64,000 nt of DNA, from assembly GCF_021887715.1 (NCBI RefSeq), contig NZ_JAIQXX010000001.1:248001-312000 (forward strand). The letters run 5' to 3'. How positions within the stretch are numbered: the first letter of the stretch is position 1; each line of letters opens with the position of its first letter. This DNA comes from Winogradskyella immobilis (GTDB lineage Bacteria > Bacteroidota > Bacteroidia > Flavobacteriales > Flavobacteriaceae). A model generated the notes under the pieces. It was given only the letters and a program-made list of their open reading frames with translations. It ran no database searches and was not told the DNA's origin. Of the stretch, positions 8,940-17,775 are shown piece after piece. Made by a program: the position numbers and the translations under genes.

Positions 8940-8947
8940 CAAAGATA
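8940..8947 (-). promoter_or_regulatory. -7 element TATCTTTG of the HMG-CoA reductase operon
   Basis: On the minus strand TATCTTTG fits TAnnTTTG exactly. The expected start of transcription is near 8933, which argues for translation from the ATG at 8919 instead of 8931. No convincing -33 TTG is visible. Confidence 0.55.
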
Positions 8948-9067
8948 CTAGGATTGGTATAAAATATATTGCATATCTAACACTATTGCGGATTTACTGT
9001 TAATAATAGCGGTTTTTTGTATTATTTTTAGTAAACTTGACATTACTTTATTAAATAAAAACTATTA

Positions 9068-11299
9068 ATGAAATTTACACGATTAATAGCCGTTATTGGC
9101 TTCTTTGCAACAACAGTCTTAGTTGCACAGAATAAACAAATTAGCTTAGAAGATATATGGAATGGAACATTTAGAACAGAAGGCATGCAAGCCTTACATT
9201 CTATGAATAATGGAAAACAATATTCCGTGCTTAATTTTAGCAGATCAGATCGATCAGCTTCAATAGATATTTACGATTATAAAACTTTAGAAAAGGTAAA
9301 CACAATCTTGAATTCATCAGATTTATCTGAGATTCAAGGTTTTTTTAATTATAGCTTTAGTAAAGACGAATCTAAGGTGCTACTAACTACAAATTCTAAA
9401 CCTGTATTTAGACGTTCTACACTTGGTGAATATTACATTTATGACATTGCATCTAAGAAATTGACTAAACTTTCAGACGATTTAGTACAAGAGCCAACAT
9501 TTTCACCAGATGCATCTAAGGTTGCCTATGGTTATCAAAACAATTTGTATGTTAAAGATTTAAACTCTGGTGCTGTTACTCAAATGACTTCAGATGGTGA
9601 GAAGAATAGAATTATAAACGGAATTACGGATTGGGTATACGAAGAAGAATTTAGCTTTGTTCGTGCTTTTGATTGGAATGCATCTGGAGATAAAATTGCA
9701 TTTATTCGTTTTGATGAGAGTGAAGTACCACAATTTTCTATGGACGTATTCGGAACCGATTTATATCAAACACAGCAAGTGTTTAAATACCCTAAAGCGG
9801 GCGAAGCTAATTCTAAAGTGTCATTGCATTTGTACGATTTAAACTCTGGGAATTTAGAAGAGCTGAAAGTGAATAAGACATATAATGATTTTTATATTCC
9901 GAGACTACAATGGACAAATGAAGCCAATGTTTTGAGTGTTCAATATATGAATAGACACCAAAATGAACTCGATTTATGGATGATTGATGTAGATGCAAAT
10001 TCATCTAAAGTTGTCATAGCAGAGAAAGATAATGCCTATATAGATGTAACCTTTAATCTTACATTTTTAAAAGATAATAGTTTTATCTGGACAAGTGAAA
10101 AAGATGGATTTAATCATATCTACCACCATACTAAAGATGGGAGTTTAATAAGCCAAGTAACGCAAGGAGATTGGGAAGTGACTAACTATTATGGTTTAGA
10201 TGAAAAAACAAATACTATTTTTTATCAATCTGTAGAGAATGGTTCTATTAATCGCGATGTATATTCTGTAAAACTAAACGGAAAAAACAAAAAACGATTA
10301 TCTAAAACTGAAGGTACAAACAGTGCTGCATTTAGTGCAGATTTCACATATTTTATAAACACGCACTCAAGCGCAACATCACCACAAGAATATACACTTA
10401 ACGATTCTAAAAGTGGTAGTGTAATTAAGAGTATTATAGATAATGACAAACTAGCAAATAAAGTAGCAGGTTATGTAACGTCTAAAAAAGAATTTAGTAC
10501 AATTAATATTAATGGAAACGATTTAAACATGTGGATGATTAAACCTGCTAATTTCGATCCTAATAAAGAGTATCCATTATTTATGTATCAATATTCAGGT
10601 CCAGGATCACAACAAGTGGCTAATCGCTGGAATGCAGCTAATGATTATTGGTATCAGCATTTAGCACAGCAAGGCTATATTGTAGCATGCGTCGATGGAC
10701 GAGGAACAGGTTTAAAAGGAGCAGCGTTTAAAAAAGTAACACAGAATGAATTAGGGAAATATGAAGTTGAAGACCAAATCGCTGCGGCTAAAAAGCTAGG
10801 AGAACGCTCATACATAGATGCTGAGCGTATTGGTATTTGGGGTTGGAGTTTTGGTGGTTTTATGAGTAGTAATGCCTTGTTTAAAGGGAATGATGTTTTT
10901 AAAATGGCTATAGCAGTAGCACCAGTAACAAGTTGGAGATTTTACGATACTATTTATACTGAGCGCTACATGACAACACCACAAGAAAATGCTAGTGGTT
11001 ATGATGAAAACTCACCAATAAACCATGTCGATAAATTAAAAGGAGATTTTTTATTAATTCATGGTTCAGGTGACGATAATGTGCATTTACAAAACACTAT
11101 GCGTATGGTTGAAGCTTTGGTGCAAGCCAATAAGCAATTTGATTGGATGATATATCCAGATAAAAACCACGGCATTTTTGGAGGAAATACAAGGTTGCAT
11201 TTATATAGTAAAATGACCAATTTCATTAACGAAAAACTTGGAGACAAACGTGAGAATGATGAAATGAAAAAAGAAATGCAATCTAAAATAAAAGGATAA
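9068..11299 (+). CDS. DPP-IV type S9 serine peptidase, secreted
   Basis: 743 residues with a Sec signal peptide (about 1-20), a DPP-IV N-terminal beta-propeller (about 80-440; the Glu-rich DWVYEEEFSF motif that binds the substrate amino terminus is present) and a C-terminal alpha/beta hydrolase domain. The catalytic triad is visible: Ser594 in GWSFGG, Asp670 in GSGDDNVH and His701 in DKNHGI. Such enzymes release X-Pro or X-Ala dipeptides from peptides in the periplasm. Length is typical. Two POT peptide transporters follow directly (19 bp to the first), so the block looks like one for breaking down and importing dipeptides. Confidence 0.92.
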   Translation: MKFTRLIAVIGFFATTVLVAQNKQISLEDIWNGTFRTEGMQALHSMNNGKQYSVLNFSRSDRSASIDIYDYKTLEKVNTILNSSDLSEIQGFFNYSFSKDESKVLLTTNSKPVFRRSTLGEYYIYDIASKKLTKLSDDLVQEPTFSPDASKVAYGYQNNLYVKDLNSGAVTQMTSDGEKNRIINGITDWVYEEEFSFVRAFDWNASGDKIAFIRFDESEVPQFSMDVFGTDLYQTQQVFKYPKAGEANSKVSLHLYDLNSGNLEELKVNKTYNDFYIPRLQWTNEANVLSVQYMNRHQNELDLWMIDVDANSSKVVIAEKDNAYIDVTFNLTFLKDNSFIWTSEKDGFNHIYHHTKDGSLISQVTQGDWEVTNYYGLDEKTNTIFYQSVENGSINRDVYSVKLNGKNKKRLSKTEGTNSAAFSADFTYFINTHSSATSPQEYTLNDSKSGSVIKSIIDNDKLANKVAGYVTSKKEFSTININGNDLNMWMIKPANFDPNKEYPLFMYQYSGPGSQQVANRWNAANDYWYQHLAQQGYIVACVDGRGTGLKGAAFKKVTQNELGKYEVEDQIAAAKKLGERSYIDAERIGIWGWSFGGFMSSNALFKGNDVFKMAIAVAPVTSWRFYDTIYTERYMTTPQENASGYDENSPINHVDKLKGDFLLIHGSGDDNVHLQNTMRMVEALVQANKQFDWMIYPDKNHGIFGGNTRLHLYSKMTNFINEKLGDKRENDEMKKEMQSKIKG

Positions 11300-11318
11300 C
11301 TAACTAAATTAAATATAT

Positions 11319-12710
11319 ATGTCAGCAATAACAAAACAACCACACGAAAAAGAATTATTTGGGCATCCAGTAGGTTTGTATGTCTTATTTTTCACAGAAA
11401 TGTGGGAGCGATTTTCATATTATGGAATGCGTGCATTATTAGTACTGTATTTAACATCTAAGACAACAGATGTAAATCCTGGTGTAGGATGGACTCAAGG
11501 TGAAGCATTAGCACTATATGGATGGTATACAATGTTAGTTTACGTGATGTCTATACCGGGAGGTATTTTAGCAGATAAGTTTCTAGGACAAAAGAAATCA
11601 GTAATTCTAGGTGCTATACTTTTAGTTATTGGACATAGTGTTTTAGCTATTGAGGCTATGTGGGCTTTTTATACAGGACTCGCTTTTATAATTCTTGGTG
11701 TAGGATGCTTAAAGCCTAATATTTCTACAATGGTAGGTGGACTTTATAAAAAAGGAGATGTTAGAAGAGACAAAGGTTTTACTATATTCTATATCGGTAT
11801 TAATATTGGTGCTTTTTTATCTGGATTAGTTGTAGGCTATGTTGGAGAAGTTCATGGTTGGCATTATGGATTTGGATTAGCAGGAATACTTATGGTTTTA
11901 GGATTAATACAATTTTTAACTGGTCAAAAATACCTAGTGCATGTTGGTAATTATTTAGGTAAATCAGATAAAGTTGAAGATCAAGAAGCTTATAAAAAAC
12001 CACTTACTAAAATTGAAAAGGATAGAGTTATTGTTTTACTTATTTCTTTTTTATTGATAATTGCTTTTTTCGCAGCATTTGAACAAGCAGGTGGTTTGAT
12101 GAATATTTATGCAAGTGAAAAGACAGATAGAATTTTAATGGGTTGGGAAGTTCCAGCTACTTGGTTTCAATCCTTAAACTCTTTTTTTATAATAACTCTT
12201 GGAGTTGCAATAGCAGCATTTTGGGCTAAACGCAAATTAAAAGGAACAGAAGCTTCATCATTGTATAAAATGATTATAGGATTAGGTTTAGTTGGTATTG
12301 GATTCTTATTTATGTCTGCAGCTTCTTCAGAGTACGATAGTACAGGAAGTTCAATGATGATTTGGTTAGTTTTAGCTTATTTATTTCATACGGTTGGAGA
12401 ATTATGTTTATCTCCAGTTTCACTATCATTTGTAACAAAGTTAGCTCCTGCTAAATATGCTTCAATAATGATGGGTATTTATTTTGCTACTACTGGACTG
12501 GGGAATAAGGCAGCAGGTTTATTAGGTGAGTCCTCTTCATTGTTTGGTGAATTTAAGGTGTTTACTGGTATTGCAATTTTCTGTGTAGTGTTTGCTCTTT
12601 TAGTGTTTATGTTCTTTAAAAAACTAAAAGCTCTTACGCATGGTGCTGAGGATAACGAAACGGATTTTAATACTAAAGAAACCGAAGGTTTTGAATTAGC
12701 CGATAATTAA
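11319..12710 (+). CDS. POT/PTR2 family proton-dependent peptide transporter, first copy
   Basis: 463 residues, about 12-14 membrane segments. The POT signature ExxERFxYY is present (FFTEMWERFSYYGMRALLV, about residues 23-41), as are the second PTR2 motif region (FTIFYIGINIGAFLSGLVVG) and the conserved late motif GELCLSPVSLSFVTKLAP. These carriers import di- and tripeptides with protons through the inner membrane. The gene follows the DPP-IV gene by 19 bp and ends at a strong hairpin terminator. A second, longer paralogue follows; the two are clearly diverged, so this is not a recent duplication. Confidence 0.92.
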   Translation: MSAITKQPHEKELFGHPVGLYVLFFTEMWERFSYYGMRALLVLYLTSKTTDVNPGVGWTQGEALALYGWYTMLVYVMSIPGGILADKFLGQKKSVILGAILLVIGHSVLAIEAMWAFYTGLAFIILGVGCLKPNISTMVGGLYKKGDVRRDKGFTIFYIGINIGAFLSGLVVGYVGEVHGWHYGFGLAGILMVLGLIQFLTGQKYLVHVGNYLGKSDKVEDQEAYKKPLTKIEKDRVIVLLISFLLIIAFFAAFEQAGGLMNIYASEKTDRILMGWEVPATWFQSLNSFFIITLGVAIAAFWAKRKLKGTEASSLYKMIIGLGLVGIGFLFMSAASSEYDSTGSSMMIWLVLAYLFHTVGELCLSPVSLSFVTKLAPAKYASIMMGIYFATTGLGNKAAGLLGESSSLFGEFKVFTGIAIFCVVFALLVFMFFKKLKALTHGAEDNETDFNTKETEGFELADN

Positions 12711-12719
12711 TATATTATA

Positions 12720-12747
12720 GCCTCACAATTAAAAATGTGAGGCTTTT
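12720..12747 (+). terminator. Terminator after first POT transporter
   Basis: GCCTCACA (12720-12727) and TGTGAGGC (12736-12743) make an 8-bp stem with an 8-nt loop, then TTTT. It stands only 22 bp before the next ATG with no visible promoter in between, so read-through probably feeds the second transporter gene. Confidence 0.75.
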
Positions 12748-12769
12748 CTTTTAATAAAAATTTATTTTT

Positions 12770-14554
12770 ATGAATACAGATATAGAAAATCTATTTAAAG
12801 ATAAGGTGCTAGGGCATCCAGCAGGTTTGTTTGTGTTGTTTTTTACCGAAATGTGGGAGCGTTTTTCTTTTTATGGAATGCGTGTTCTATTAGTTATTTT
12901 TTTAACAGCACCGCTATTTGGAGATAACCCGGGTTGGGCTGATTGGCCAAGAGAACATGCTTTGGCACTATTTGGAACTTATGCATCATTACTATATTTA
13001 ACCCCAATATTAGGTGGCTATATAGCAGATAAATTTATAGGTTATAGAAATGCAGTAGTATTAGGTTGTTTAATTATGACTTTGGGTCATGTGTCTATGG
13101 CATTTGAAACAGAATCTAGTTTGTATATAGGTTTAGCATTTCTAGTTATTGGAACAGGTTTTTTTAAACCCAATATTACATCTATTATTTCTGAGATGTA
13201 TAAAGGAAATGATGCAAAAAAAGATGGAGCTTATACTATTTTTTATATGGGTGTAAATTCAGGAGCATTTTTTGGTATCATGCTTTGTGGATATTTAGGA
13301 GAAAATTATAGTTGGTCCCTAGGTTTCGGATTGGCAGGTATTTTTATGTTTTTAGGATTAATTCAATTTGCTTTAGCGAAAAAATTGTTTGGCGATATTG
13401 GAGCTAAACCTAATAAAATTTATGAGGTTGAATTGCCTCAAAATGTTAATGAAAAAGCAAATTCAAAGTTTGTAGATGCTGTAAGCGAAAAACTTAATCA
13501 TTTTACATTTTTAGATAAAGTTTTAATAATAATAACATCTATAGCAGGTCTTACTTGGCTAATAAATGACCCAATGTCTAAGATTAAAGATATTAATCTT
13601 TTTGATTTTACATTATTAGGTTATGAGGGTTCCACTGTTATTATTGTATTGGCTGTACTATTATTTTTATATCTAATAAGCTCTAGAATTATAAGATACA
13701 CTCCTATCGTTAGGGATAGAATGATTGCAGTTGCTATTTTTGCTTTTTTCACAATTTTCTTTTGGGCAGCATTTGAGCAAGCCGCAGGTTCTTTAAATAT
13801 TTTTGCGAGAGATTATACAGAACGAAGTTTAACAGGATCGTCAGCAATAGTATTTAAAGTAATAGACACAATTTTAACTATTGTGCCATTGTGTATAATT
13901 ACATATGTTTTATACATGCTGTTCAAGAAAACATTTTCCAAAATAGGAATCTCTAATATTATTCTATCTATAAGTTTTTTAATTATTTGGGGTATTGTTA
14001 TATGGAAGTTGAAAAACGATTTTAGTGAAGACGCTAAGGAAGTAGGTGCAACATGGTTTGGTATTTTAAATTCATTTTTTATTATAGCTTTAGCTCCATT
14101 GTTTTCAAAATGGTGGGAAAGTAAATATAATCCAAGTGCTGCTTTTAAATATGCTTACGGATTAATACTATTAGGAATAGGGTTTGCATTATTGGCTTAT
14201 GGATCTTCGGGTATTCCACAAGGAGCAAAAACAGCATCAATAAGTATGGTTTGGCTCATTTTTGCATATCTTTTTCACACTTTAGGAGAACTTTGCTTAT
14301 CTCCAGTAGGGCTTTCATATTTAAGTAAGCTTGTACCAGGAAGAATGATTGCGTTTATGTTTGGTATATGGTATTTAGCCATTGCAATTGGCCAAAAGGC
14401 TGCTGGATCATTAGGAGGTATGATAGATAAAGTAACTGCAGAATATAGTTTGGCTACTTTCTTTTTAATTTTTACAGTTGTGCCAATAAGTGCTGGAATC
14501 TTAATAGGGATTTTAAATCCACTTTTAAAGAAACTAATGCACGGTATACGCTAA
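12770..14554 (+). CDS. POT/PTR2 family peptide transporter, second copy
   Basis: 594 residues with the POT signature (FFTEMWERFSFYGMRVLLV, about 25-43), YTIFYMGVNSGAFFGIMLCG at about 160-180 and GELCLSPVGLSYLSKLVPG near 505-523. It is 131 residues longer than its neighbour, mostly from an extra hydrophobic stretch in the middle (about 255-330 and 365-410), giving extra membrane segments between the two halves as known for several bacterial POT proteins. Function as a proton-coupled di/tripeptide importer follows from the family. It lies 59 bp after the first copy and is separated from it by a hairpin terminator. Confidence 0.9.
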   Translation: MNTDIENLFKDKVLGHPAGLFVLFFTEMWERFSFYGMRVLLVIFLTAPLFGDNPGWADWPREHALALFGTYASLLYLTPILGGYIADKFIGYRNAVVLGCLIMTLGHVSMAFETESSLYIGLAFLVIGTGFFKPNITSIISEMYKGNDAKKDGAYTIFYMGVNSGAFFGIMLCGYLGENYSWSLGFGLAGIFMFLGLIQFALAKKLFGDIGAKPNKIYEVELPQNVNEKANSKFVDAVSEKLNHFTFLDKVLIIITSIAGLTWLINDPMSKIKDINLFDFTLLGYEGSTVIIVLAVLLFLYLISSRIIRYTPIVRDRMIAVAIFAFFTIFFWAAFEQAAGSLNIFARDYTERSLTGSSAIVFKVIDTILTIVPLCIITYVLYMLFKKTFSKIGISNIILSISFLIIWGIVIWKLKNDFSEDAKEVGATWFGILNSFFIIALAPLFSKWWESKYNPSAAFKYAYGLILLGIGFALLAYGSSGIPQGAKTASISMVWLIFAYLFHTLGELCLSPVGLSYLSKLVPGRMIAFMFGIWYLAIAIGQKAAGSLGGMIDKVTAEYSLATFFLIFTVVPISAGILIGILNPLLKKLMHGIR

Positions 14555-14633
14555 TTTTCCGTTAAAAACAGTGAAAAATAAATGAAGTATATACTATTTT
14601 GTATGTTTGTTTAATAATTACGACAAAGTTATT

Positions 14634-15200
14634 ATGATGAAAAAGATAATTTTAAGTGCTATAATGTTGATGTTTGTAATAAGCATCACAGCACAAGAAA
14701 TCAATTGGGTCACTTTTGAAGAAGCTGTAGCACTTCAAAAGAAAGAACCTAGAAAAATAATTATGGATGTTTATACCAATTGGTGTGGACCATGTAAATT
14801 ATTAGATAAAAACACATTTGGGAATAAAGATGTAGCCGATTATATTAATAAAAATTATTATGCGGTAAAGTTCAATGCAGAAGGTAATTCTACAATTACA
14901 TATAAGGATAAAACATTTACAAATCCTGGATATGATGAGACTAAAGCAAATAGACGTAATAGTCCTCATCAATTTTCAAGTTTTTTACAAGTAAGAGCAT
15001 ACCCAACAATTGCTTTTTTTGATGAAGATTTAAGAATGATAACACCAGTTACAGGTTATCAAAATCCACAACAATTAGAATTGTATTTAAAATTGTTTAA
15101 AACGGATAAATACAAGGAGATGACGTCTCAAGAACATTTTAATAAATATTACGAAGCGTTTAAGCCAACATTCGGAACTACAAAAACGGCTTCTAATTAA
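14634..15200 (+). CDS. Secreted thioredoxin-like protein
   Basis: 188 residues from the ATG at 14634; an in-frame ATG at 14607 would add nine residues ahead of an otherwise standard signal peptide (MMKKIILSAIMLMFVISITA), so the later start is chosen. A thioredoxin fold follows with the active-site motif TNWCGPCKLLD at about residues 52-62 and the cis-Pro region YPTIAFFDEDLRM. It probably acts as a periplasmic disulfide reductase or isomerase. It lies 79 bp after the second peptide transporter on the same strand. Its terminator lies inside the 3' end of comEC, which runs towards it. Confidence 0.85.
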   Translation: MMKKIILSAIMLMFVISITAQEINWVTFEEAVALQKKEPRKIIMDVYTNWCGPCKLLDKNTFGNKDVADYINKNYYAVKFNAEGNSTITYKDKTFTNPGYDETKANRRNSPHQFSSFLQVRAYPTIAFFDEDLRMITPVTGYQNPQQLELYLKLFKTDKYKEMTSQEHFNKYYEAFKPTFGTTKTASN

Positions 15201-15205
15201 AATAT

Positions 15206-17242
15206 TTATTTTATAATATAAGCTCCCTTTTCATACGTGCTATGAAAAGGGATTTTTTTTGCTTCGCAAGTTAATTTCCATCGTTCAACATAAGATTTGT
15301 AATTGCTGGCATCAGCAATGATTACTTTAGGTTTTAATGTGTCGATAACGCGTTTAAGATTAAGCTGAGGCGAGTTGCGTAATAGAATATAGTCGGGTTT
15401 AAAAGATTTTATATTATAAGCACTTAAACTATCAATAACGAATACAATCTTATTTTTAAATCTAAAAACAGACGAAATGCTATCTTCTTTAATAAAATCT
15501 ATAGAATTACCAATTTTATAATTCTGAAGTGTTTTATCTTGTTTAAATAACAATGTGTCTAAGTTGTGATAAACAGATAGGCTGTTGTTTTTCTTTTCGG
15601 CCAAAATAGAATATCTACTCTTATTAAAGATTATAAACTCATGAGTAGTAGTTCTGTATTTTGAATATAATAATACTCCAGAATATAGAGCTAAACTTAG
15701 TAGAGGTAAATAAAGAGTTTTAGTGTTTTTGTTTTTCCACAAATAAAAACCAGAACATATAAAGAAGTAAGCAGAAATAACCTGAAGATAATTGAAAGAG
15801 ATGTCTCTAAATAAAAAGTTTTCAAACTGAGCAATCCAAGCTATAAAACCATTTAAAGTGTCAATAATAAACGTGTAAAAATCAACTAAAAACTCTGGTA
15901 ATTTGTTAATTAGTGCTAAACCTATTATAAAAAGCCCAAGCCCTAAAATTAATCCTAAAAAAGGAATAATAACGAGGTTAGATATAAAAAACAATCCTGG
16001 GAATTGATGGAAATAATAAAGACTAATAGGAGCAACACCGCATTGTGCAGCTATAGTTACGGTAAATATTTGCCAAAACTTATCTGTAACATAAAATCGA
16101 GGACTCCATAGTTTGTAAAGTAACGGCTGAATACTTACTATAGAAATAACTGCGAGATAACTCATTTGAAACCCAACATCAAAGACATAAACAGGTTTAA
16201 ATAAAAGTATAAAGAAGGCAGAAATAGCAATAGTATTATAGATACTTGTTTGGCGTTTTAAGTGCATGGCAATAGCAATAACACTAAACATAGTTACGGC
16301 TCTAGTTACAGATGGTGACAAACCAGCTATAATAGCAAAAGCCCACAATGCAATTACAATAACAATTGGTTTTATATAATGTCTACCGTATCTAGTTCGA
16401 TGAAGTGGTTTTAATAAAAAATTTAGAATCAGTAAAATAATACCAACATGTAAGCCCGAAACGGCTAAAATATGTATGGTGCCTGCATTAACATAGTTTG
16501 TATATAAATCGGGATCAATATCTTGGCGTTGACCTAAAAGTAAAGCATTGATTATAGAAAGTGTATCTCCTTTAAAACCATAATAAATTAATTTTGAATT
16601 TATCGTTTTTCTGAATGCATCAGCATAAGTGCTAAGTGATACCTCTTTGCCCTCGATTTTAAGAAGTGGAGATGCCCTTTTATATATCTGATAATATACT
16701 TGACGATCTTTCAGATACTTGTTATAATTAAATTGAAACGGATTTAAAGGAGTCTGTATATTTTCGAGCTTTGAAGAAATGCCATAAACAGATCCTACAT
16801 CTAGATGCTGTTGAAGTGAATCTTTCGGGATGTTTAATAAGAGCTTCCCTTCAACTTTTTCAGCATTTATAGATATAATATCAATAAAATATTTATCATT
16901 ATACAAGTCAGATTTTAACCGCTTATTGACACTAAAATGGATATTTTGAGGTTCATCTTCATTTAAATTTAAATGAGAATAATGATATTTATTTAATGTA
17001 TCATTACTTATAGCATAGGTAAAAGCTCCTAAAATAATAAAAGCAATGAGTGCAAATACTCCAAAAACTGAAGATGATTTATAGGTGTAATTTGAATAAA
17101 TATAACTGCTAATTAAAATAAAGCAAACGTTAATAAGAACAATTGAAATACTATAAAAACTAAAGTTTAAATAGTATTGAATTAATATGCCTAGAATAAG
17201 GCAAGCTGTAAGCTTTATAATGGTAAAGTTAAGTAACTTCAT
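15206..17242 (-). CDS. comEC: ComEC/Rec2 family DNA uptake channel protein
   Basis: 678 residues. Membrane segments at the N-terminus (about 5-80), a soluble OB-like part (about 95-215), then the ComEC/Rec2 membrane domain (about 225-510, with ALLLGQRQDIDPDLYTNYVN and the typical AGTIHILAVSGLHVG). The soluble C-terminal part (about 530-678) sits where other ComEC proteins carry a metallo-beta-lactamase domain, but no HxHxDH metal motif is visible. ComEC moves single-stranded DNA across the inner membrane in natural transformation. The gene is last in a run surE, small membrane protein, lpxB, NlpC/P60. Its last codons contain a terminator for the facing thioredoxin-like gene, 5 bp away. Confidence 0.85.
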   Translation of the reverse strand: MKLLNFTIIKLTACLILGILIQYYLNFSFYSISIVLINVCFILISSYIYSNYTYKSSSVFGVFALIAFIILGAFTYAISNDTLNKYHYSHLNLNEDEPQNIHFSVNKRLKSDLYNDKYFIDIISINAEKVEGKLLLNIPKDSLQQHLDVGSVYGISSKLENIQTPLNPFQFNYNKYLKDRQVYYQIYKRASPLLKIEGKEVSLSTYADAFRKTINSKLIYYGFKGDTLSIINALLLGQRQDIDPDLYTNYVNAGTIHILAVSGLHVGIILLILNFLLKPLHRTRYGRHYIKPIVIVIALWAFAIIAGLSPSVTRAVTMFSVIAIAMHLKRQTSIYNTIAISAFFILLFKPVYVFDVGFQMSYLAVISIVSIQPLLYKLWSPRFYVTDKFWQIFTVTIAAQCGVAPISLYYFHQFPGLFFISNLVIIPFLGLILGLGLFIIGLALINKLPEFLVDFYTFIIDTLNGFIAWIAQFENFLFRDISFNYLQVISAYFFICSGFYLWKNKNTKTLYLPLLSLALYSGVLLYSKYRTTTHEFIIFNKSRYSILAEKKNNSLSVYHNLDTLLFKQDKTLQNYKIGNSIDFIKEDSISSVFRFKNKIVFVIDSLSAYNIKSFKPDYILLRNSPQLNLKRVIDTLKPKVIIADASNYKSYVERWKLTCEAKKIPFHSTYEKGAYIIK
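15224..15260 (+). terminator. Terminator of thioredoxin-like gene inside comEC 3' end
   Basis: TCCCTTTTCATA (15224-15235) and TATGAAAAGGGA (15241-15252) form a perfect 12-bp stem with a 5-nt loop, then eight T. It lies wholly inside the comEC codons for the last 18 residues on the other strand. Confidence 0.85.
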
Positions 17243-17268
17243 TACAGAAAGTTACTAAAAAAAAATAA

Positions 17269-17772
17269 TTAGAGATACCTCCGAGCTTGTACAAAAGCAA
17301 AGTACCAGTATTTTTCAGATAATTTAGAGATAATAACACCTTTACTAGAAGACGCATGTATAAAAGAAACATCGCCATTATAAGATTTGGTAACAATGCC
17401 TACATGGTTTACTTTTCGGCTGTTTTTTTTAGTAGCAAAGAACACTAAATCTCCAGGGACTACTTTTTTTAAATCAACCCAATCACCAGTAATAACTAAA
17501 TCTTTTGTAGTTCTAGGCATACTAATATCATGAGCTTTAAAACTGGTGTAGATTAAGCCAGAGCAATCCATGCCTTTTTTAGAATCACCTCCGTATTTAT
17601 ATTTTGTGCCTCTAAATGTTTTGGCATAATCAATAATAGCAGCAGTTTTTCGAGGAATAGCTCTTGTTGTTTTCGTTTCTGTTTTTTTTGTAGAGATTTG
17701 AGATCTATTTCGTGCAGATTTACAACTGCTTAATGCTAATAAAATAATAAGTACACGTAATATTTTTTTCAT
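17269..17772 (-). CDS. NlpC/P60 (C40) peptidase lipoprotein
   Basis: 167 residues with a lipoprotein signal (LALSSC, Cys17) and a C-terminal NlpC/P60 domain (about 45-167). The catalytic Cys70 is in GMDCSGLIY, with His in NHVGIV and a second His in FIHASS. These enzymes cut cell-wall peptides, usually the gamma-D-Glu-diaminopimelate bond. It starts 3 bp after the lpxB stop and ends 26 bp before comEC, so it belongs to the same transcript. Spr/NlpC-like lipoproteins of this length are common; the precise cell-wall role is not known. Confidence 0.88.
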   Translation of the reverse strand: MKKILRVLIILLALSSCKSARNRSQISTKKTETKTTRAIPRKTAAIIDYAKTFRGTKYKYGGDSKKGMDCSGLIYTSFKAHDISMPRTTKDLVITGDWVDLKKVVPGDLVFFATKKNSRKVNHVGIVTKSYNGDVSFIHASSSKGVIISKLSEKYWYFAFVQARRYL

Positions 17773-17775
17773 TAA

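Noticed and set aside
12770-14554. Second POT gene as a recent duplication of the first
   Set aside because: The two proteins differ in length by 131 residues and share only family motifs; the DNA shows no long identity.
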